Positions 28,621 through 37,952 of a DNA stretch of 64,000 bases are shown in pieces. Origin of the DNA: Bacteroidota bacterium (GTDB taxonomy: Bacteria > Bacteroidota > Bacteroidia > Chitinophagales > Chitinophagaceae); contig JAGWRO010000024.1 in NCBI GenBank assembly GCA_028876495.1, positions 1-64,000 on the forward strand, given 5' to 3'. A program made the position numbers and the translations under genes. Under the pieces are notes generated by a model that did no database searches, was not told the DNA's origin, and saw only the letters and a list, made by a program, of their open reading frames with translations. How positions within the stretch are numbered: position 1 is the first letter of the stretch; each line of letters begins with the position of its first letter.

Positions 28621-28656
28621 AAAAGGCAGGGTAAAATATTACCCTGCCTTTTTTTA
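28621..28656 (-). terminator. Intrinsic terminator after the OmpA-family gene
   Basis: AAAAGGCAGGGTAA-AATA-TTACCCTGCCTTTT, 14 bp perfect arms. Confidence 0.9.
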
Positions 28657-28672
28657 TCGTCTTACAAATTCT

Positions 28673-29917
28673 TTACAGCTTAATAAATTCTACCCTGCGA
28701 TTTAAAGCTTTGTTGGATGGAGAGTCATTGGCTGCAACCGGCTGTGCTTCGCCTTTGCCATCTGTTTCCATCCTTGAAGGATCAATCTTAAAAGTAGTGA
28801 CTAATTCATTTTTTACAGAGGCAGAACGACGTTTGGATAACTCAAGATTTGCATCATCGGCACCATCAGCATCCGTATGCCCCACGATCCGGATCTTTAC
28901 ATCAGGATTCTCATTTAAAATGGCAGCAATTTCTTTGAGTGATCCATAGGATTCCGGTTTTACCGCATCTTTATTCACGTCAAAATAAATTCCATAACTC
29001 ACGATCTTTCCTTCAGTAAGCAACTTACTACGCATGTCAGGAGCCCCGACGGCAATTCGTACGTTACTTACCATGGCGGCTCCGTTTTCAAAACGAATCC
29101 TATCCATCTTAACCGAACTTACCGGAAATGCTTTGGGCAGATCAAATATTTTATTTTCGTTTTGATACACTCTTACCCTCGACTTTTGTATCCAGATTGC
29201 TATATGATAGAGTTGATTTTCTTTTTGATAATAGGATTTTTCTTCGTTGGTACCACTCAATCCAAGGCCTTCGCCTTCTTTGCCATTGATATAAGTTCGA
29301 TACCCCGGCCTGCCAAAGTATTCACATCCAAAATACAAACCTGCTTTTCCCGGCACCGATCCATGATCAAATGCCTTCGCGTTAATGCTCTGCATTAAAC
29401 GGAAACCATAGCCGGCCATTCCGCCTTCGGTTCCTTTAATGGGAATAATGTCAAACTCAATCGTATAATTTTCAGGCAGGTTGAGTAATTGATCCGTCCA
29501 GATGGCATCCCGCGAAACAAATTTTAACCACCGGCCCGGAAATAAATTGGTGGTAACTACTTCTCCTGAACCATTGGTATTCCAGGCAGCAGGAAAATCA
29601 CCAACGTTACCCTGGCTGAAATCATCAAAAAACACCACTTTATCACCAGGAACAAAATCAAATTTTGAATATGTCTGGAGAGCAACCTGGTTATTGGAAG
29701 GTTTATCCGCACCTGGTTTATTAGCCGCATTTGCATTTTCATCTTTCACCTCCGGCTTCTCTTTATTTTCCGATGTTTTAACAGGCGGCTGTTCTTTTTT
29801 ATTAATAATTTCATTTGCTTTTTTTTGAAGTAATTTTTTAGGATTTAACTGGGCGGTGACATTGCCTGCTGATACTAATATTAAGGCAGCAAAAGCCCAG
29901 TTTAATATAGTTTTCAT
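28673..29917 (-). CDS. OmpA-family outer membrane protein, paralogue of 16553..17902
   Basis: Same architecture and GIYFDVNKDAVKPESYGSLKEIA...NRRVEFIKL. Confidence 0.85.
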   Translation of the reverse strand: MKTILNWAFAALILVSAGNVTAQLNPKKLLQKKANEIINKKEQPPVKTSENKEKPEVKDENANAANKPGADKPSNNQVALQTYSKFDFVPGDKVVFFDDFSQGNVGDFPAAWNTNGSGEVVTTNLFPGRWLKFVSRDAIWTDQLLNLPENYTIEFDIIPIKGTEGGMAGYGFRLMQSINAKAFDHGSVPGKAGLYFGCEYFGRPGYRTYINGKEGEGLGLSGTNEEKSYYQKENQLYHIAIWIQKSRVRVYQNENKIFDLPKAFPVSSVKMDRIRFENGAAMVSNVRIAVGAPDMRSKLLTEGKIVSYGIYFDVNKDAVKPESYGSLKEIAAILNENPDVKIRIVGHTDADGADDANLELSKRRSASVKNELVTTFKIDPSRMETDGKGEAQPVAANDSPSNKALNRRVEFIKL

Positions 29918-29934
29918 TTGTAAAAAATTTTTAC

Positions 29935-30000
29935 TAAAGTTAGTTGCCCTGCGTAAATTTTATGGGTGATTGCGGTCACAGTAATCACTGATTGTTATCA
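29935..30000 (-). promoter_or_regulatory. Tandem perfect sites TGATTGCGGTCA (29967) and TGATTGTTATCA (29989), -7 TAACTTTA (29935-29942)
   Basis: 22 bp spacing, 34 bp to the -7 centre; divergent cytochrome c gene on the other side. Confidence 0.65.
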
Positions 30001-30064
30001 TTTGAATAACCCGGGTGATGATAGAAAAGCAATTGTATAATAGTATTTAGTTTAAATTCGTCTC

Positions 30065-30589
30065 ATGAAGAAGATACTGGTTTCTGTTATCCTTACTTTG
30101 GCTGGCCTTATCGGGCTCTTTATCATTTATATTTATTCAGGGTCTTATAATGTAAGTCAGTTGGCGCATCATAATGCCATCACCCAATGGGCCATCAACA
30201 CTACAAAGCACCGTTCTATTAATGCACATGATGCAGACATCAAAGTGCCACCGTTAAATGATACGTCCATGATTATAATGGGCTTTAAACATTACAATGA
30301 AATGTGCGTAACCTGCCATGGCGGCCCCGGAATAGAACCTGATGAATTAGCTAAAGGGCTTTATCCCGCACCTCCGAAGTTTTACAAATCTGATGATATG
30401 CCTGACACCACCGAGGCATTCTGGATTACTAAAAACGGAATTAAATTTACCAGTATGCCCGCTTTCGGGCCTACCCATTCCGATCAGAAAATATGGGCGA
30501 TCACTGATTTTTTACTGAACAAACTCAACAAAATGACACCGGAAGAATACCAGCAATGGAAAGTGAAATATGCTGAAAACGATGATTAA
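30065..30589 (+). CDS. Single-heme c-type cytochrome
   Basis: N-terminal TM, CVTCHGGPGI, distal Met in FTSMPAFGPTH. Confidence 0.85.
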   Translation: MKKILVSVILTLAGLIGLFIIYIYSGSYNVSQLAHHNAITQWAINTTKHRSINAHDADIKVPPLNDTSMIIMGFKHYNEMCVTCHGGPGIEPDELAKGLYPAPPKFYKSDDMPDTTEAFWITKNGIKFTSMPAFGPTHSDQKIWAITDFLLNKLNKMTPEEYQQWKVKYAENDD

Positions 30590-30747
30590 TTGAGTAGCAT
30601 TTTTTTTCAGAAAGATATTTTAGGGTACGCATTACTGTTACCGATTAAGTAAAAATAAAAATCTCCGGTATTTGTTGGTTTGCTATTGATCCCTTACCAT
30701 TTTAAATTTCATGCGAAAGGACACCGTTTTTAAAAGGTGTCACCTCT

Positions 30748-31686
30748 TTGGCGTATATTTATTTCATGAAAATAAAAACAACTGCCGTTTCTGCCTTTGC
30801 CTTATTGGTTTGTATTTTTCAAACAACCACCGCCCAGATAAGCCCACGCGTACAGCACATTTTCCCGGAAGGAACCATTACTTATGGCAACATTCCCTAT
30901 GCCGGAGATACGGTTTTGAAACATTTGCTTGACATTTATCTTCCGCCAAATCATACAAAAAACACACCGCTGATCGTGTGGATACATGGCGGCGCGTGGA
31001 TGCTGAATGACAAATATGCCGATATGAGCTATATGCAAAAAACCATAAAGTCATTCATCGACAGCGGTTATGCATTGGCGTCTATAGATTACCGTTATAG
31101 CACCACTGCCATCTTTCCGGCACAGATAAAGGATTGTAATGAAGCAATAGAATTTCTATATCAACATGCAGCAAAATATCACTTAGATAAAAACCGTATT
31201 ACTGTAATCGGCTTTTCTGCCGGTGGCCATTTGGCTTCGCTTATGGCGCTTTCCAATAACAACGATGTGAAAGAATTTTATCCACCCGGTAAAAAGATCA
31301 GTTTTAAAATAAGATGCGCTTTTGATTTTTACGGCCCTTCAGATTTGATCATGCAAACCACCAACCCTGATACCTCTGTAGTAAACGACCGCGACCCTGT
31401 GGCACTTCTGCTGGGCACCTTACCTATTAACCGCCCCGATCTTGCAAAGATCGCCAGCCCTGTAACTTACGTTGATAAAAACGATCCTCCGTTCCTTATT
31501 GTGCAGGGAGAAAAAGACCAGTCGGTGCCCAATACCGAATCAAAAATCTTAAGTTCATGGCTAAGGCTTGCGGGCGTACCCAATAAACTCATCATTGTTC
31601 CCGGCGCGCCACATTATGGAAAAATGTTTGACGCAGATTATATCAGGGCAGACATTTTTAAGTATTTGGATAAGTATATGAAGTGA
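30748..31686 (+). CDS. Secreted alpha/beta hydrolase (BD-FAE/carboxylesterase-like)
   Basis: VWIHGGAWML, IGFSAGGHLASL; likely start MKIKTTAVSAF. Confidence 0.85.
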   Translation: MAYIYFMKIKTTAVSAFALLVCIFQTTTAQISPRVQHIFPEGTITYGNIPYAGDTVLKHLLDIYLPPNHTKNTPLIVWIHGGAWMLNDKYADMSYMQKTIKSFIDSGYALASIDYRYSTTAIFPAQIKDCNEAIEFLYQHAAKYHLDKNRITVIGFSAGGHLASLMALSNNNDVKEFYPPGKKISFKIRCAFDFYGPSDLIMQTTNPDTSVVNDRDPVALLLGTLPINRPDLAKIASPVTYVDKNDPPFLIVQGEKDQSVPNTESKILSSWLRLAGVPNKLIIVPGAPHYGKMFDADYIRADIFKYLDKYMK

Positions 31687-31838
31687 GAATTGAAAGAAAT
31701 TTATAGGTTTATAAGGTGCAGGATATTGTATCCCTGATAACAGATGACGATAGTAAACCTACTTTTATTTGCTATTTTTATTTAGGGTAAACGCTTTGTT
31801 CAAGTGCCTCCAATTTTCGATAAAAAAAGAAAATTATT

Positions 31839-34610
31839 TTAATCACCCTTCACTACTTTAATACTTTGCCTTTGATGTGATCCTGCAATAATTGTAAGCA
31901 GGTAAGTTCCTTTTGATAATCTGCTGATTTTGCTTATCTGTACGATGTTGGTTCCGGCTGATAGTTGCCTATCCTCTTTGTATAATTGTCTTCCGCCCGG
32001 GTCGGTTATTATAAAAGTCGCCTTAACAGCAATAAGTGATTCAACCGTTACATTCAACTTATCCTGAAACGGATTTGGATTGACCGCAACAAATTTTCCA
32101 TAAAGATCCGTTCCGATTTTTATTATTGTGCTGTATTTAAAATCGCCATCGTTGTCCACACTTTTTAAACGATAAAAATACAAAGGCGATATCGTAACAG
32201 CTAATTGATCATTATAAATATAGGTGCCATTTCCTACAGCTTTAACCTGAGAGATTCCGGTAAAATTTTGTCCATCAATACTACGCTGCAATTCATAATA
32301 ATTAAGATTAAGTTCATTTTCAACTTTCCAGGTTAACTGGTTGCTATTTCCTTTTCTTTTACCATTAAAACTTATGAGTGTTACAGGTACAGGGCCGGAT
32401 TCTGCCGTCTCAATAAATGAAGTTAAAAAAGGATTAGCACCATTGGTAATATCAAAATCCTGCAGCTTTGTATAGGTGGATGTAACAGGATCAAAAGAAA
32501 AAACAACACCGGCATCGATGCTTCCTCCATACCCTGTCATGCCATATAGTTTTCCATCGCTTGCCTGCGCGAGGCTGCCATAAGGATACCCGCCATTGGT
32601 ATTATCAAAATCCTTGAGTTTGGTATAGGTAGAAGAAGGAACAAAGGAAAAAATAACACCCGCATCAATGCTTCCTCCTGAAACAGTCATTCCATATAGC
32701 TTTCCATCTTTTGCAGAGACAAGACTTCCTGCAGGATTACTACCAGTGGCATTATCAAAATCCCTGAGTTTTGCAAAAGTGTAAGCGGAAGGATCAAAGG
32801 AAAAAATAACACCGGCATCATTGATTCCTCCATAAGCAGTCAAACCATATATTTTTCCATCGTTTTTTTGTACCAGGCTGCCATAAGGATTACTTCCATT
32901 GGTCCCGTTAAAATCCATAAACTTGGTATAAGTGGTAGTGGAAGGATCAAAGGAAAAAATAACACCATAATCGCTGCTTCCGCCAAATACAGTCATGCCA
33001 TATAGCTTTCCATTGCTTGCCTCCAGTAGACTTCCTGCAGGATTCGCACCGTTGGCAATATCAAAATCCTTAAGTTTTGTATAGATAGATGTAGCGGGAT
33101 CAAAAGAAAAAATAACACCCGCATCGCTGCTACCTCCAAAGGCTGTCATGCCATATAGCTTTCCATTACTTGCCTGCATCAGGCTTCCATAAGGATTAGC
33201 TCCATTGGTATAATCAAATTCCTTCAGTTTTGTATAAGTGAAAGTGGAAGGATTAAATGAAAAAATAACGCCGGCATCGCTGCTCCCGCCCTCATTCGCC
33301 ATCCCATAAAGCTTTCCATCTATTGCTTTAAGAAGGCCGCCGTAAATATTTCTTCCATCTTCGTTTGTACCAAAATCCCTCACTTTTGAATAAGTGGAAG
33401 TAGAAGGCTCCAGAAAAAAAATAACACCATCTCCGATATTGCCTCCGTAAGTTGTCATGCCATATAATTTTCCGTTACTTGCCTGCACCAGGCTACCATA
33501 AGGATTTCCTCCATCAGTACTACCATCAAAATTCTTTAACGTTGTATAGGTTGTTGCCAAAGGATCATAAGAAAATACAACACCTTCAGAGTTGGTTCCT
33601 CCATAAACTGTCAGGCCATAAAGTTTTCCATCACTTGCCTGTATAAAGCTGCCATGAGGATTGCTGCCAATGGAAAAGTCAAAATCTTTTAGTTTTGTAT
33701 AAATAGAAGTAGAAGGATCAAAGGAAAATATAACACCTGCATCACTGCTTCCTCCATAACCCGTCATGCCATATAGTTTTCCATTTCCTGCCAGCAAAAA
33801 ACTTCCATAAGGATAACTGCCATTTGTATTATCAAAATCCTTCAACTTTGTATAAGTAGAGGTAGTAGGGTCAAAAGAAAAAATAACACCATAACCGCTG
33901 ATTCCTCCCTGGTAGGTCATCCCGTATAGCTTTCCATTGCCTGCCTGTACCAGGCTGCCATAGGGGCAACCACCATTGGCATTATCAAAATCCTTCAGCT
34001 TTGTATAAGTGGATGTAGAAGGGTCAAAAGAAAAAATAACACCATAACCGTTGTTTCCTCCATATGCTGCCATTCCATATAACTTTCCATTGCTAGCCTG
34101 CACCAGGCCACCATAAGGGCTACCACCAATGGTATTATCAAAATCTTTCAACTTTGTATATATGGAAGTAGAAGGATCAAAAGAAAAAATAACACCATCA
34201 CCGCTGCTTCCTCCGGAAACCGTCATTCCATAAAGCTTTCCATCGCTTGCCTGCATCAAGCTACCATAAGGGTAACCGCCATTGTCATAATCAAAATCCC
34301 TGAGCTTGATGTACGTGGAAGTCGAAGGATCATAAGAAAAAATAACACCGGCATCGCTGCTTCCCCCATAAACTGTCATGGCATATAGCTTTCCATTTTT
34401 TGCCTGGATAAAATTTACCTGGTTAGGGTTCATAGCATCAAGGCTTTCGAAAGAACGAACAACGGTTAAATTATTGGTAGCAGGTGTAAATTGATTAATG
34501 GTACCTCCTCCACCAATTCCTCCATAAGTTGTGGTACCATATAAGGTTTGCGCCTTTGTATAAAACATACCGGTTAAAAGGTAAATGATACTTAATAAAA
34601 ACTTTTTCAT
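31839..34610 (-). CDS. T9SS-secreted GloVer (TIGR03803-like) tandem repeat protein
   Basis: About 13-14 repeats of GKLYGMTxYGGssdaGVIFSFDPSTsTYTKLkDFD; C-terminal sorting-like domain; start at MKKFLLSIIY. Confidence 0.88.
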   Translation of the reverse strand: MKKFLLSIIYLLTGMFYTKAQTLYGTTTYGGIGGGGTINQFTPATNNLTVVRSFESLDAMNPNQVNFIQAKNGKLYAMTVYGGSSDAGVIFSYDPSTSTYIKLRDFDYDNGGYPYGSLMQASDGKLYGMTVSGGSSGDGVIFSFDPSTSIYTKLKDFDNTIGGSPYGGLVQASNGKLYGMAAYGGNNGYGVIFSFDPSTSTYTKLKDFDNANGGCPYGSLVQAGNGKLYGMTYQGGISGYGVIFSFDPTTSTYTKLKDFDNTNGSYPYGSFLLAGNGKLYGMTGYGGSSDAGVIFSFDPSTSIYTKLKDFDFSIGSNPHGSFIQASDGKLYGLTVYGGTNSEGVVFSYDPLATTYTTLKNFDGSTDGGNPYGSLVQASNGKLYGMTTYGGNIGDGVIFFLEPSTSTYSKVRDFGTNEDGRNIYGGLLKAIDGKLYGMANEGGSSDAGVIFSFNPSTFTYTKLKEFDYTNGANPYGSLMQASNGKLYGMTAFGGSSDAGVIFSFDPATSIYTKLKDFDIANGANPAGSLLEASNGKLYGMTVFGGSSDYGVIFSFDPSTTTYTKFMDFNGTNGSNPYGSLVQKNDGKIYGLTAYGGINDAGVIFSFDPSAYTFAKLRDFDNATGSNPAGSLVSAKDGKLYGMTVSGGSIDAGVIFSFVPSSTYTKLKDFDNTNGGYPYGSLAQASDGKLYGMTGYGGSIDAGVVFSFDPVTSTYTKLQDFDITNGANPFLTSFIETAESGPVPVTLISFNGKRKGNSNQLTWKVENELNLNYYELQRSIDGQNFTGISQVKAVGNGTYIYNDQLAVTISPLYFYRLKSVDNDGDFKYSTIIKIGTDLYGKFVAVNPNPFQDKLNVTVESLIAVKATFIITDPGGRQLYKEDRQLSAGTNIVQISKISRLSKGTYLLTIIAGSHQRQSIKVVKGD

Positions 34611-34629
34611 ATAAATAAATTTAGATTCA

Positions 34630-35046
34630 TTAGTGAGATTCAATTTTTAATTCATTTGCTACTTGCGGAGGCATTGTATTTTGCCAGTATCCCGTGTTTT
34701 TGTATTCGCGTATGATCCATTCTGCAATTTTATAGGCATCCTCTTTTTGGGGCACCCCTCCGGGTGAAAAGGCCAATGGATTACGTGGCTGATGCACCAA
34801 TCGTTTACCATCTTTCAATATGTCGAAGCCATAACCTGAAATACGGTTTGATGCTGGCAACGCCGGTATGAGCTTTATAACATATCCCTCGTATTCCTGC
34901 ATATTTTTCGTTGCATTAACAGACCCGGTTCTCTGTATAGTCAGCGGATCATGTTTTTGAGCAAATAGAGTAAGGGCGGCTATTTGCAGGAGTATTACAA
35001 AAAATAATTTTTTCATAAAAAACATTTTGAAAATTATTGTAATCAA
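34630..35046 (-). CDS. DUF4907-like protein
   Basis: YGFDILKDGKRLVHQPRNPLAFSPGGVPQKEDAYKIAEWII. Confidence 0.65.
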   Translation of the reverse strand: MITIIFKMFFMKKLFFVILLQIAALTLFAQKHDPLTIQRTGSVNATKNMQEYEGYVIKLIPALPASNRISGYGFDILKDGKRLVHQPRNPLAFSPGGVPQKEDAYKIAEWIIREYKNTGYWQNTMPPQVANELKIESH

Positions 35047-35056
35047 TTTGAGAAAT

Positions 35057-35121
35057 CAAAGCTACTTATGGCTGCCTGCGCTGTTAATGACGATTGTCAG
35101 TAGATATAATGATTCCGGTTG
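35057..35121 (-). promoter_or_regulatory. -7 TAGCTTTG (35057-35064), site TGACGATTGTCA (35088-35099), degenerate site TGATTCCGGTTG (35110-35121)
   Basis: 33 bp to the -7 centre, 22 bp between sites. Confidence 0.55.
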
Positions 35122-35288
35122 GATGGATCATATTCCAACATAGTAACAGATGTTGCGTTGGAAGAAGTGGAGGTGCATTTTGCTGCCTGTTTAATCTTTC
35201 TTTCCTAAAAAACCTTTAATTAAAAAAGATATTGAAGAAACTAATACTACCCTTATTGCTCAATTAAATCAACCCAAATTAATCGCAG

Positions 35289-35447
35289 CTTAAACCGAAC
35301 TCAGGTTATAAGAGACTGAAAAGTTCAGGAATAAATTTTCTTTCTGAACCGTTTCAAATTCCGACAGGCATGGCAGTTGAGTTTGATGCCCCATTTGGAA
35401 ACAGGCTTGGAATAACAGATTATTCAAACAAGAAAAATCAAGAGTAA
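35289..35447 (+). pseudogene. C-terminal fragment of a VOC/glyoxalase-family protein
   Basis: LKPNSGYKRLKSSGINFLSEPFQIPTGMAVEFDAPFGNRLGITDYSNKKNQE*, no N-terminus. Confidence 0.6.
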
Positions 35448-35516
35448 TATCTGGCAGATAAGAATAACTTCTTATTTTTCTTGATGATTTTAGTTATTCT
35501 ACCGAAAAAAAGCGGG

Positions 35517-36429
35517 TCACTTTTTAACCTCAAAAGCAAGCAATACATTTCCTGCTTTCTGGCCAAATTGAGAATATCCTGAGTTTACGTAAATCATTCC
35601 ATCTGCCATCACCGGTGCGGGGCTATCAATAGATCCGCCGTTGCCTTCAATTCCGTTAACTGTTTGATACTTTTGAACGGTATTATAATCCCACAAAATA
35701 TGGCCGTCGGTTGTGGAGTAAGCCCTGATATGACCATCGTTGCTGCCGTCAAATACTATACCCGGCACGACTGCCGGAGCAGCAGAATTAGCAGCGAGGT
35801 AACTTTCCTGTCCCGCCACCGCAGGAACCGGTGCCGACCAAACCACTTTGCCGGTAATAATATCCAATGCATAAATACCCGGCGAAGCTTTGCTGGATTT
35901 ATCATCAGGATCGAGCGACAGTATATTATCGGCATTGGCAGCATAAACATTTTTTCCATCGGTTGCCATGCCCCAATGTAAATTGCCGCCCCAGCCGGAA
36001 TAATCGTACAGGGAATTGCCATTATCCTTCAATGAAAAGTGCGTGTATGCCTCTTTGGGCATTACTACGGTTTTTATCATCTTGTTGGTAATATATTGGG
36101 CCACCGCTTCTCTTTGTTCTTCTGAAAGAGCGCTTGCCTGTTGGCGCATTAAGAATTACCCGTGGCGCCATGGCAGCCATCGCTTCCTATGCGGGCGCCT
36201 TTGGAAACGCGGGATTACCATGACATGCGCGGCAGGTAGCTGAGAATACCTCCTTGCCCATTGCCATAATGGTGGCACTATCTTTTTTTGGAGTGGAAGA
36301 AGTGCCGCTTTTATTCCTGCTGCTATGGCTACATGAATTTAAAACAGCAATAAAAACAACTGCTGCAAAAACGGAAAAATAAATTTTGAGTTTAACGGTC
36401 ATGATGAAATAGTTTTTATAAACGATCAA
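35517..36429 (-). pseudogene. Decayed PQQ-propeller quinoprotein with N-terminal cytochrome c domain
   Basis: CRACHGNPAFPKAPA then stop; +frame EAMAAMAPRVILNA; then MRQQASALSEEQREAVAQYI...YSGWGGNL/HWGMATDGKNVYAANADN with most of the propeller missing. Confidence 0.7.
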
Positions 36430-36534
36430 TACATTAGGTTATTTAAATATATGCTATCTGATAAAATGATTAATTGGAAAGAAGCAAAGCGTTACCTGGC
36501 TTAAGTAGTCCATGCTCCGCATTATTATTACCAA

Positions 36535-36750
36535 TTATTTTTTTCTCTCTTCCCTGTATTCTAAAATATCACCCGGTTGGCATTCCAGTACATCACAAAT
36601 AGCTTCTAATGTGCTGAAGCGGATTGCCTTTGCTTTTCCGGTTTTTAAAATGGACAGGTTGGACAGCGTTAAGCCCACCTTTTCAGAAAGTTCGTTTAAA
36701 GACATTTTCCTCTTTGCCATCATTACATCCAGGTTTACAATTATGGACAT
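36535..36750 (-). CDS. XRE-family (YozG-like) HTH regulator
   Basis: MAKRKMSLNELSEKVGLTLSNLSILKTGKAKAIRFSTLEAICDVLECQPGDILEY. Confidence 0.9.
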   Translation of the reverse strand: MSIIVNLDVMMAKRKMSLNELSEKVGLTLSNLSILKTGKAKAIRFSTLEAICDVLECQPGDILEYREERKK

Positions 36751-36752
36751 GA

Positions 36753-37307
36753 TTATACAGTTAAGTCATTTTCGTTTTGCAATTCGATACCACGCCTGAA
36801 AATTTGCGATATGATATAAACCATTCCTGCAATGAAAAGATATTCATCTCCATTGTTGAAATCAGTTAAATTTATTCCTGTAGATACGATAACATAATGC
36901 AGATAGGTCTTTCCTATAAAAGCAATTAAAATCCAAACACCTAATAACAAGTAGGCTAATTTCTCTAATTTTTTAGTTACAGTCATAGAAAATGGCGATT
37001 TAAGCTGAAGTTTCTGTAGAAGGTCAAACATAATATACCAAACGGCTGCCTTTAAAGCAGAGGCCAGGATAATTAAAGACATTCCAAAAGCAAAATACAA
37101 GGTGTTGTAATCAAGAATCTGGAACCATTTCTTCGATGCGCCAAGTACATTCTTTGCCCACCCCGGATTTATAAAACCGGATACAAAAGTAAGTAACTCA
37201 GCACCGCACTCGATTGAAAATCCGATGGCTGCTATTAAGGCCAAAACTTTTAGCACAACCAATATAATTTCTGTTTTTGTTTTCATTTTAATTTGTTTAT
37301 GATGCAA
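36753..37307 (-). CDS. DUF2975 membrane protein
   Basis: 4 predicted TM helices and adjacency to YozG-like HTH. Confidence 0.75.
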   Translation of the reverse strand: MHHKQIKMKTKTEIILVVLKVLALIAAIGFSIECGAELLTFVSGFINPGWAKNVLGASKKWFQILDYNTLYFAFGMSLIILASALKAAVWYIMFDLLQKLQLKSPFSMTVTKKLEKLAYLLLGVWILIAFIGKTYLHYVIVSTGINLTDFNNGDEYLFIAGMVYIISQIFRRGIELQNENDLTV

Positions 37308-37487
37308 ATATCAGTAAATATTTATTGTAAAACAATAAATAAATATTTTTTTTCAAAAAAAAAAATTATACCACATATAAATTAAGAAGAAAAACACTTT
37401 ACATACAGAAAATAAAAATCACCTGAATTTCTTTCTTTACTGTAGCTTTAAGATGGCTTACATATTATCACCAATAAATCAGCGAAT

Positions 37488-37931
37488 ATGAGAAAAGCAT
37501 TTATAATTATAGCAGCGCTTTTTATATCCTGCCAGCAACATAAAAGCAATACAGCACAAGACAAACAGCAAATGATAAAAGCGGATAGGGCCATGAATGA
37601 CATGGCTGCCAAAGAAGGTTTTAATAATGCCATCCTTTACTATGCCGACAGCAACCTGGTAAAATTTGAGGATACCCAATTTCCCATCATTGGCAAAGCA
37701 GCCTTCGCCGCATCTTTTGATAAAAACCAGGATATAAAAACCATTTCATGGAAGCCTGTAAATGCAGAGATAGCCCAATCAGGAGATATTGGCTATACTT
37801 GGGGCAATTGGAAATTTTCGACAAAAGATACCACTTACTATGGCAATTATTTTACGGCATGGAAAAAACAAAAAGACGGAACTTGGAAGGTAACGCTGGA
37901 TGGAGGAAATAATACGCCTAAGCCGGAATAG
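37488..37931 (+). CDS. SnoaL-like/DUF4440 lipoprotein
   Basis: Lipobox ALFISC; DRAMNDMAAKEGFNNAILYYAD...WKKQKDGTWKVTLDGGN. Confidence 0.75.
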   Translation: MRKAFIIIAALFISCQQHKSNTAQDKQQMIKADRAMNDMAAKEGFNNAILYYADSNLVKFEDTQFPIIGKAAFAASFDKNQDIKTISWKPVNAEIAQSGDIGYTWGNWKFSTKDTTYYGNYFTAWKKQKDGTWKVTLDGGNNTPKPE

Positions 37932-37952
37932 AAATTTAAAACATTAATCGTT

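Noticed and set aside
30001-30065. Class II activation of cytochrome c from the 29989 site
   Set aside because: No TAnnTTTG-like box at the expected 30024-30032 position; only proximity supports it
31839-34610. CRISPR or intergenic tandem repeat array
   Set aside because: Repeats are in one long open frame encoding GloVer repeats with a signal peptide and C-terminal domain
35219-35304. Open frame FPKKPLIKKDIEETNTTLIAQLNQPKLIAA* as another gene remnant
   Set aside because: Too short and no family recognised; could be chance
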